Part shown: positions 26,332-32,272 of the stretch, one piece after another
Layout: every line of letters starts with the position of its first letter
Numbering within the stretch: position 1 is the first letter of the stretch
Origin: JASLQO01 sp002327525
GTDB taxonomy: Bacteria; Pseudomonadota; Gammaproteobacteria; Pseudomonadales; Azotimanducaceae
Reading direction: 5' to 3'
NCBI GenBank assembly: GCA_030744435.1
Contig: JASLQO010000001.1
Span: forward strand, 1-53,442
Length of the DNA stretch: 53,442 bases
Program-made: the position numbers and the translations under genes
Notes under the pieces: generated by a model
Databases searched by the model: none
Seen by the model: only the letters and a program-made list of their open reading frames with translations
What the model was told of the DNA's origin: nothing

Positions 26332-26660
26332 TTATAATATAGAACGACCAAGCAGTGCGCCGGAGTGGATGGCATTGCGGATATGATTACGTCCCTGTAC
26401 ATCGTCGATCTGGTGGACTTCGACACCAGAGTTGGCGAGGCTGTCTGCCAAAGCGCGATTAGGTTCGTTGTGCATCACGAGCACCACAGCATGCGCTTTG
26501 AGGGTACGGCGTCGTGCAGTGAAAAGACGCCGATGTCCACGTCGTTCGGTCTGATCTCGCGCAGATCATGGCCACCAATAAAATCGAAGTCACCCGACAT
26601 CAGTCGCTTTCGACGGATAAGAAAGATAAAAGGGATGTTCGGCATGACGATGCGGTACGC
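26332..26660 (-). pseudogene. Flavoprotein (OYE/2,4-dienoyl-CoA reductase-like) C-terminal relic
   Basis: On the minus strand one frame reads 'MSGDFDFIGGHDLREIRP' and 'DIGVFSLHDAVPSKR'. A frameshift near 26490 leads into a second frame reading 'AHAVVLVMHNEPNRALADSL', 'VEVHQIDDVQGRNHIRNA' and 'IHSGALLGRSIL', stop at 26332. This is the typical end of an FAD/NAD(P)-linked oxidoreductase (D.VVLV.....p...L, then a gly-Asp-like segment and a final 'AI..G...GR.I' helix). It resembles the end of the intact gene at 43419-45425. The N-terminal 85% is absent. The relic is convergent with the ligase. Confidence 0.45.
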
Positions 26661-26736
26661 GGGCAGCAGGAAAGCGGGTAGTCGAGGGGTTCCGAGAGCT
26701 GAGAATTGCAGGATATGCGTTTCGCGAGCGGTTAGC

Positions 26737-26970
26737 TCACAGGGAGCGTGTAGGCGGGCTGGTGCTTTGGGTTGACGAATTTTGGAGCGTGCTTATTGGC
26801 CTGCATCTGAGGCGCACGGGCGGTGCTGGAGCGCTTTTGATGTGGGTGGGGATCCTGTCGATGACGGCGGGATTGGTTATGTCGGCGATGACCAGGAGGG
26901 TGCTTCCGCACAGCGGACAACGCGATGGCCGAGCGCGGCTGGAACGACTGTGCCGCTGACCACGGACCAC
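26737..26970 (-). mobile_element. IS91-like transposase C-terminal remnant
   Basis: The minus-strand frame encodes CPLCGSTLLVIADITNPAVI followed by DRIPTHIKSAPAPPV. This matches the tail of IS91-family (Y2, HUH-type) transposases, where a CPxCGG zinc-like motif precedes 'viafi..p.vI..IL.Hl'. The catalytic His-hydrophobe-His and Tyr regions are missing. No IS91 terminal motif could be identified. Such remnants often mark places where one-ended transposition moved adjacent genes. Confidence 0.5.
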
Positions 26971-27012
26971 ACCGCGGCCCTCGGGTCAAGAGGGGGCGTC
27001 TATATCTTCTAT

Positions 27013-27115
27013 CCGTGGCGCGGTGATGCTGGTGTACGTCAGGTTCCGGGCGATCAGAAGATCGCATACACTTATGTCTACGGAGCGCCGGGCATCAGCG
27101 CAGTCACCGTTCTGG
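27013..27115 (+). repeat. Diverged dispersed repeat, copy A
   Basis: About 100 bases are similar, by eye around 70-75%, to 36610-36712. Both copies can encode a 'W.G.DAG.R..PGD..I' segment followed by 'YT.VYGAPG...VT'; here the frame is intact and ends at a TGA at 27121-27123. The parent gene family was not recognised. Confidence 0.5.
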
Positions 27116-27201
27116 GCCGTTGATCCGCATCGTACATACCGACAACACGGGCGAATACCAGACGAGAACGAGTTCTGCGACATAGCGTGTCACCGGCTCG
27201 A

Positions 27202-27207
27202 TATAAT
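27202..27207 (+). promoter_or_regulatory. Possible -10 box of the nitroreductase gene
   Basis: A perfect TATAAT lies 31 bases before the ATG at 27239. A poor -35 candidate (GACATA) is 17 bases further upstream. The position suits a sigma70 promoter. Confidence 0.35.
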
Positions 27208-27238
27208 CTTTGACAGTATTGGCCGACGAGAAACAGTT

Positions 27239-27916
27239 ATGAACGACATTTCACCAGACCTAACCACCATGGATGTACCGCACGGGCGAGAGCCCACGAA
27301 CGATTTATGGGAGGCCATGTTTTCACAGCGGGCGATTCGCTACTGGCAGGACAGATCTGTGCCGAGAGAACTGCTCGAGAAGGTGGTGATGGCCGGCTCG
27401 AAAGCGCCGAGCGGTTCCAATCTGCAACCCTGGGTCTTCGTCATTGTCGATGAACGGCCGAAGATTCATGCGGTTGGCGAAGCCATGCGTCAGAGAATCG
27501 GTGAGTCGGAAGGCATACAGCAACTGATTGCCGAGGGCAAGTCTTCCGAAGACAAAAGCTGGCGGTTGATCATGCGAGGCGCTGAAGCGTTCTTCAATCA
27601 GCTTGCAAAAGCACCGGCTCTCATCGTGCCGTGCCTATATCAGCTCACTTCACCAACCAACGACCCCACTACGCTGCACGCCGGCAGTTCGATCTATCTT
27701 GCGGTGCAGAACATGCTGCTCGCTGCGCGCGCTCTCGGTCTGGGTACGGTCATGACAACGGCGCACTCGGGAGTGGAGGATGTGCTGAGGGCGGAGTTGA
27801 ACCTGCCGGATGACGCTCACCCGGTGGCACTCATTCCCATTGGCTATCCGGACGCGAATTTCGGCGAGACACGGCGCAAACCACCCAGTGAGATTCTGCG
27901 CTTCAATTCCTGGTAG
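27239..27916 (+). CDS. Nitroreductase-family flavoprotein
   Basis: The 225-residue FMN protein starts at ATG 27239. Family features are MFSQRAIRYWQDRSVPRELL, then KVVMAGSKAPSGSNLQPWVF, AVQNMLLAARALGLGTVMTT, and ALIPIGYPDANFGETRRKP. Size and motifs fit the group of stand-alone NAD(P)H:FMN reductases of dehalogenase/BluB-like style. It is the second of three nitroreductase-fold genes in the window and the only one without a redox partner beside it. It lies downstream of relic DNA and upstream of a broken SRPBCC gene, so its original context is lost. Substrate unknown. Confidence 0.83.
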   Translation: MNDISPDLTTMDVPHGREPTNDLWEAMFSQRAIRYWQDRSVPRELLEKVVMAGSKAPSGSNLQPWVFVIVDERPKIHAVGEAMRQRIGESEGIQQLIAEGKSSEDKSWRLIMRGAEAFFNQLAKAPALIVPCLYQLTSPTNDPTTLHAGSSIYLAVQNMLLAARALGLGTVMTTAHSGVEDVLRAELNLPDDAHPVALIPIGYPDANFGETRRKPPSEILRFNSW

Positions 27917-28015
27917 TAGCAGTAGCCGGCCATTGGTCGACGTCAGAGTTCAGAGAGCCGCGATCTCAGCCGCTCTACAAAGAGCCGGAGAGCGGGCTGG
28001 AAGGACGAAGGCGCG

Positions 28016-28111
28016 ATGCAGGCAGTTGCGACGTCCGCAGAGGCCTGGGAAGTACTGACCGATTTTGGCGGCTTTCCCGACTGGGCAGGGGGAGGTCAGA
28101 AGCGCTTGTAG
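28016..28111 (+). pseudogene. SRPBCC (polyketide cyclase-like) N-terminal stub
   Basis: A 31-codon frame encodes 'QAVATSAEAWEVLTDFGGFP' and 'DWAGGG', which is the first helix-strand part of an SRPBCC/PYR-like domain (s.eaVW.vl.DFgg...W). It then runs into the 3' end of the SnoaL-like gene on the other strand and stops. The first strand and the remaining ~110 residues are absent. It marks a deletion junction. Confidence 0.5.
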
Positions 28112-28602
28112 CTAAGATCGTCCTTCGATCTCTTGCCCTGCTCGAATGCCTCGGTGGGATACTCGTTGGGAACGTCCTGGATGCGGCTCCAGTCGTGTAC
28201 GACGATGCGCTGCGCAATCTTCCACTCACCGTCGCGTTTTTCGAAGCGGTCGCAGTATCGGCCGCCGAAGCTCTCGAGCACGGTGACACCCTCATCGTTT
28301 CTGATCCTGTGATGAGCAGTGAAATGGGTCTCCGTCCAGGCAGTATCGCCATCGAAGTCGATGTTGATCTGATGCAGGTTGTGATTGGAGGCGAGCCAGT
28401 GATCTTGCGTGTTTTTTACCAGGACGTCTGCAAACTCCTGTCCGCGCCCCTTGAATCCGCCGTGATCGTCTATTCCGTCGTCGTGATAGACAGAACGGAT
28501 CAGCTCGGCATCACCGCGGTCGACGCCCCGGCTGTAACGGCGTAACACCTGCTCGATGAGGTGGCGGTTCTTAATCTCCTCGATGAGTGCGTCATCTGAC
28601 AT
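28096..28602 (-). CDS. SnoaL-like (NTF2-fold) protein
   Basis: The 168-residue protein has the SnoaL_4 pattern found in ring-cleavage and steroid pathways: IKNRHLIEQVLRRYSRGVDRGDAEL, VYHDDGIDDHGGFKG, ASNHNLHQINIDFDGDTAW, YCDRFEKRDGEWKIAQRIVVHDW. No signal peptide is present, so it is cytoplasmic. Asp and His residues in HDDGIDDHGG could form an active site as in scytalone dehydratase-like members. It follows the adenylation-like gene by 88 bp and probably ends the molybdoenzyme operon. Possible roles are isomerase, hydratase or binding protein. Confidence 0.78.
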   Translation of the reverse strand: MSDDALIEEIKNRHLIEQVLRRYSRGVDRGDAELIRSVYHDDGIDDHGGFKGRGQEFADVLVKNTQDHWLASNHNLHQINIDFDGDTAWTETHFTAHHRIRNDEGVTVLESFGGRYCDRFEKRDGEWKIAQRIVVHDWSRIQDVPNEYPTEAFEQGKRSKDDLSYKRF

Positions 28603-28690
28603 AGCGGCCTAATGTCCTGTGTTCAGACCTGGCGTTTGGACCAGGTCCTAGCGTAATACGGGATACCCCGGGGCGCTACCGGGAGAGCCG

Positions 28691-29773
28691 TCACTCCGGC
28701 AGGATGTAGATCATACCGTTGGCATCGGAAGATGCGATCACACCTGTGCGGAAGCGTCCGTCCGCCAGATAGTCGGTATCGTTACGGTCCTCGTAGCCCT
28801 TCATCAGTGATGGTCCCTTAACCGTCACTTCCGCCGACTCCACCAGTTCCCACAGTGTTTGTATTGGTGAGCTGTCGCGCGGATCCGCGGGTACGACATG
28901 TGCATTGGTAATGGGGATGCCGATGGACTCATCCACATACCACTGCGGGTGTGCGGCGAAGATTACGCCGGTCTCGGCCAGGCCGTACACGGTCAGGGCA
29001 TCGCAGCGATAGGCCTTGCCGACACGTGCCCGATCGCCGGGTTCGAACACACCGGGTGTGGAGAGCAGCATGGCGTTGAGCACATCGCGGCACTTGCGCA
29101 CGGCGCGCTTGGCATCGCGCGTGGAACTCACGGCCAGCGCGAGGTCGGTAAAGGCATATCCCGGCTGGTGCTCAGAGATGGCCTGGGTGAACGCTTCAGC
29201 ATCCGCATCCGACTGGATGACCACGGTGGAGCCGAGATACAGCGGCAGCAGCAGGGAGACCAGACCCTCCCAGGTATCCAGCGGACGGCTCAGCAGCCAG
29301 GCGCGTTGCGGGTCGGGTTGTAAGAAGGTGGCCAGCGATATGGCGGCTGCCATGAGCGAGCGGTGGCTGTGCGCGGCGATGCCCCCCTTGCCTTTGATGG
29401 AGACCAGCGGCTCATCCAGTGCCTGCTCGGCGTTGATCGGTGTTTGTGAGGCCTCGGTGCCGGTGGCTCCTGTGCCGCTCTCCAGACTGATCCGCGTGCC
29501 GCGGGCCAGTGCGTTAAGCAGAGCAACCACTGCTTCCACGGTGGGTTCGCCAGACAGTGTCACGGGTGCGGCCGTCGGCGCCTCGCTGCTGATACGCTCG
29601 GCCAGTTGGCCGAAGGTGAGCGCCTGATCTCCGATCAGTGCCGGTTGGTCGGCCTTGTCACGGGCGTGTCTCAGTACGCACAGTTCGTGCACCGCAAAGG
29701 GTGGGATACCGGCCACCCGGTCCACCGACTCGGGCCAGTACCAGGACGGGGTGATGGCGATGGTCTTAGGCAT
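28691..29773 (-). CDS. Degenerate adenylation (AMP-ligase-like) protein without C-terminal lid
   Basis: The 360-residue protein aligns with the N-terminal domain of ANL enzymes: ELCVLRHARDKADQPALIGDQALTF at the start, YLGSTVVIQSDADAEAF, ALTVYGLAETGVIFAAHP (YGxTE region) and VTVKGPSLMKGYEDRNDTD. The P-loop, normally YTSGTTGxPKG, reads SIKGKGGIAAHSH, losing the Thr/Ser-rich turn and the Lys. The chain ends at 'GMIYILPE', just before the hinge, so the lid domain with the catalytic Lys is absent. Known ANL chemistry needs both parts. It may bind an acyl-AMP or CoA-like ligand or act as a scaffold. It lies 22 bp after the second CopD-like gene in the molybdoenzyme operon. Confidence 0.75.
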   Translation of the reverse strand: MPKTIAITPSWYWPESVDRVAGIPPFAVHELCVLRHARDKADQPALIGDQALTFGQLAERISSEAPTAAPVTLSGEPTVEAVVALLNALARGTRISLESGTGATGTEASQTPINAEQALDEPLVSIKGKGGIAAHSHRSLMAAAISLATFLQPDPQRAWLLSRPLDTWEGLVSLLLPLYLGSTVVIQSDADAEAFTQAISEHQPGYAFTDLALAVSSTRDAKRAVRKCRDVLNAMLLSTPGVFEPGDRARVGKAYRCDALTVYGLAETGVIFAAHPQWYVDESIGIPITNAHVVPADPRDSSPIQTLWELVESAEVTVKGPSLMKGYEDRNDTDYLADGRFRTGVIASSDANGMIYILPE

Positions 29774-29795
29774 TCCTGAACTCCTTGCCGGACGT

Positions 29796-30323
29796 CTAGA
29801 TAAAACTCATATGAAAAACAGACCCGGTAAACACCGCGCAGATCGCGGTGACCAGCTCAATGCGCAGCACCTGATCCATGCGCTCGATGGCGGCCTTCAC
29901 GCGCAGCCGTTCGCGGTGCATCTCGTCCCGCGACATGGAGGGTAATAAGCGTGCGTGCATCTGCGGGTGCACGCGGAACGAGAGCATCGCCAGCAGCGCG
30001 ACCTGCACCACCCAGAGCCCGGCAAGGGCTGCGACCAGGCCCAGATAGAAGGGCGATGCATCCTCGGCTCGAACGGCCAGCAGCGCACCGCTAATCAGTA
30101 ATACGATCAGACAGTAAAACGACCACCAGCGGTAGCGGTGGCCCGAGAACTCGCACACATAGGCCGTCTGCGAGGGCTTCATGAACTGCTGCGCATGGCG
30201 CAATATCAGTTCCATGCAGATGGCACCGCCCACGTAGATCGACCAGGCGAGCGCATGCAGCGTCGACAGCAGGCTGTCGCACAGCAGCAAGCCGTACAGC
30301 GGACAGCCGTCGAGGTGCGGCAT
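29796..30323 (-). CDS. CopD-like membrane protein, paralogue 2
   Basis: From the ATG at 30323 the protein has 175 residues and four predicted membrane helices. The first contains LHALAWSIYVGGAICMELIL, in which His23 precedes a YVGG turn. Later helices are WWSFYCLIVLLISGALLAV, LGLVAALAGLWVVQVALL and a C-terminal segment. The upstream gene has the matching HDLAVATYVGGAVAMEFIL, so the two are paralogues, probably forming a heterodimer. The ATG overlaps the stop of paralogue 1 (ATGA). In a molybdoenzyme operon they could be the membrane anchor, perhaps holding heme b for quinone exchange; only His23 and few other His are seen, so heme binding is an inference. Confidence 0.72.
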   Translation of the reverse strand: MPHLDGCPLYGLLLCDSLLSTLHALAWSIYVGGAICMELILRHAQQFMKPSQTAYVCEFSGHRYRWWSFYCLIVLLISGALLAVRAEDASPFYLGLVAALAGLWVVQVALLAMLSFRVHPQMHARLLPSMSRDEMHRERLRVKAAIERMDQVLRIELVTAICAVFTGSVFHMSFI

Positions 30324-30856
30324 CAGAACAGCCCACCCCAGATCAGCGATGCGCCGAGCAGCACGGCCAGGAGTGCCAGCACCAGGTCGATGCGGGTGAG
30401 CCACTCGATCCATTGCACTGCCGCCATCATGGAATCACGCGAGCCCTGCGCCTGGGTCTGTGACACCCCGGCCGACATGCGGCTGGTGAGCCTGGGTCTG
30501 AACACGAAGGTGATGAGTGCGCCGTTGATCACCAGGATCAGCCAGACCAGGAACAGTGCAAAGGCCGTTCGGCCGTAGGCGAACTCGAGTGTGAGTGGGG
30601 CATTGAACAGGGCGTCACCGCCGATGTAGCCCCTCAGATACAACCGCCATACGCCGGTCAGAAAAATCAGCACCAGCGAGATCCACACCAGCAGCAGAAA
30701 ACGCTCAGCTGTCTTCTCGCCCATTACCTGCGCCTGTGCTGGCGGTATGGCGCGCTGTGCGGGGCCTAAGATGAATTCCATGGCCACTGCACCGCCCACG
30801 TAGGTGGCGACGGCGAGATCATGTATGAAAGAGCTGAACAGGAATGCGAACTTCAT
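30323..30856 (-). CDS. CopD-like membrane protein, paralogue 1
   Basis: The 177-residue protein has four to five hydrophobic segments: SSFIHDLAVATYVGGAVAM with His12, FLLLVWISLVLIFLTGVW, TAFALFLVWLILVINGALITF, and LVLALLAVLLGASLIWGG. It starts three bases after the end of the 470-residue flavoprotein-like gene and overlaps paralogue 2 by ATGA, so all are co-translated. The family is used in copper export (CopD) and in uncharacterised DUF2269-like proteins; membrane His residues can bind metal or heme. Here it most likely anchors the Mo/Fe-S proteins at the inner membrane. Confidence 0.73.
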   Translation of the reverse strand: MKFAFLFSSFIHDLAVATYVGGAVAMEFILGPAQRAIPPAQAQVMGEKTAERFLLLVWISLVLIFLTGVWRLYLRGYIGGDALFNAPLTLEFAYGRTAFALFLVWLILVINGALITFVFRPRLTSRMSAGVSQTQAQGSRDSMMAAVQWIEWLTRIDLVLALLAVLLGASLIWGGLF

Positions 30857-30859
30857 CCT

Positions 30860-32272
30860 CTACCCCTTATGCCAGTTGTCGAAGTGCGAATGGATCTGAT
30901 CGGTCAGCGGGAACGCGCCCTCGTGAAACTGCTGGTAATAATCGATATCCACGTGATGCGCCTGCATGGAGAACTTGGCGCGCACGGGAGAAATGTACGC
31001 CGGTGCGATACCGTACTCACCCACGATGTAGTCGATGGTGTCCTTGGCGGCATCGATCACCCAGTCCGGCATGTGTACCTTCGGATGCTCGAGAATGTGC
31101 TTTAGCGTGTCCTCTTGGTAGGGACCGCCGCTGCCCTCGCCCCAGTTATCGGTGCGTGACAGCGTGCCGTGATCGCCGTAGCGGCCCTGCATGACGCGTG
31201 CAATGGCCGACTGGGCATCCGGCAGCCAGGGCGACGGCACGCATACCGCCTCGAATATGCCTTCAAGTCCCAAACAGGTCGCCGTACGCGAAGGGTTGTC
31301 GTCCGGCAGCCGCTCCATGAACGTGAAGCCGAGCCCGCTGGCCACCTCCGGATAGCCGCCGAGCACCATATCGTCGGAGTAGTTGCCCATGGTCCAGCCA
31401 CCAAGCCCGAGGGCCTCACAGGCCAAGCGCATGTTCTGCACCACCGCCGCCGCCTGGCTGGAGTGCAACATCAGCACCAACTCGTCAAATACCGGCAGCG
31501 GAAAGCCGACCTCCAGGAAACCGGGCCGGATCCACTGATCGCACCCGGCCGGCTTGTTGCCGCGCGGATCTTCCAGATAGAAGCCCGAGAAGTGATAGGA
31601 GGACAGCAGCAGGTTCACCCACTCACGGCCGAGATCGCCCACCGGCAAGAACCAGGTCGACCCGGGACGGTTGAGGTTGTACTGCAACGCGCCCATGGGA
31701 CGCACGTTGTGCGTGCCCGGGGGGGCTACACTCCAGTCGACGTTGGGACGGTGGTCCATGATGGTGCTGCGCCCGCGGCGGTACCAGTCGAGTACCTTCC
31801 AGTAGTCGTCGGGGCCTTCGATCTCCACCGGCTTGGCTCTCTCGGTGCCCGGCCGGTACAGGTGCACGCCATCATCGTTGATGATCAGCAGATCCACCGA
31901 GTGGTCGTTGCTGGATCCGGGAGCCGTGCGTCCCGCCCAGCTCATGAGGCTGGCGAGATCGCCCGCCACCGGGATGTCGGCGGTGACGATGCCGTTGGGA
32001 CCGAGGCCGGCCCAGGCGATGATGGCTTCTTCCACTTCCGTCAGCGGCACCGGCGCTTGCGTCGACTGAAACGCCAGCGGCCCTTTCTTCTGCACCGCGT
32101 CTCCGCCACTCGACCACGAGAACACCTCCGGTTCACCCGACTCGCTCTGATAACCGAACCCCATGCGCCGCGTGCGCAGGGTCGACAGCAGCTTGAACAC
32201 CGATGGTGTCGCCTCGAACGCCCGTGCGAGTGCTGCCTGTTCTTGCGCGGTGATGTCCACTGTCTCGCTCAT
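30860..32272 (-). CDS. Large nitroreductase/SagB-fold protein of the molybdoenzyme operon
   Basis: The 470-residue protein is recognisable as nitroreductase-like by LSTLRTRRMGFGYQ near the N-terminus, PLTEVEEAIIAWAGLGPNG, RTAPGSSNDHSVDLLIINDD and, in the second half, SQAAAVVQNMRLACEALG. The 'AP..S..H' plus 'GVHLYRPGT' pattern recalls SagB-type dehydrogenases. Both ends carry extra segments without a recognised fold, the C-terminus being rich in His (QAHHVDIDYYQQFH). No signal peptide or membrane helix is visible. The ATG overlaps the stop of the Mo subunit (ATGA), so the two are made together. An FMN-containing third redox subunit is a reasonable guess, but the FMN-binding Arg/Ser set is not fully canonical. 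Confidence 0.6.
   Translation of the reverse strand: MSETVDITAQEQAALARAFEATPSVFKLLSTLRTRRMGFGYQSESGEPEVFSWSSGGDAVQKKGPLAFQSTQAPVPLTEVEEAIIAWAGLGPNGIVTADIPVAGDLASLMSWAGRTAPGSSNDHSVDLLIINDDGVHLYRPGTERAKPVEIEGPDDYWKVLDWYRRGRSTIMDHRPNVDWSVAPPGTHNVRPMGALQYNLNRPGSTWFLPVGDLGREWVNLLLSSYHFSGFYLEDPRGNKPAGCDQWIRPGFLEVGFPLPVFDELVLMLHSSQAAAVVQNMRLACEALGLGGWTMGNYSDDMVLGGYPEVASGLGFTFMERLPDDNPSRTATCLGLEGIFEAVCVPSPWLPDAQSAIARVMQGRYGDHGTLSRTDNWGEGSGGPYQEDTLKHILEHPKVHMPDWVIDAAKDTIDYIVGEYGIAPAYISPVRAKFSMQAHHVDIDYYQQFHEGAFPLTDQIHSHFDNWHKG

Noticed and set aside
26365..26775. Plus-strand frame of 136 codons
   Set aside because: It covers the minus-strand flavoprotein relic, whose motifs are recognisable, and has none of its own.
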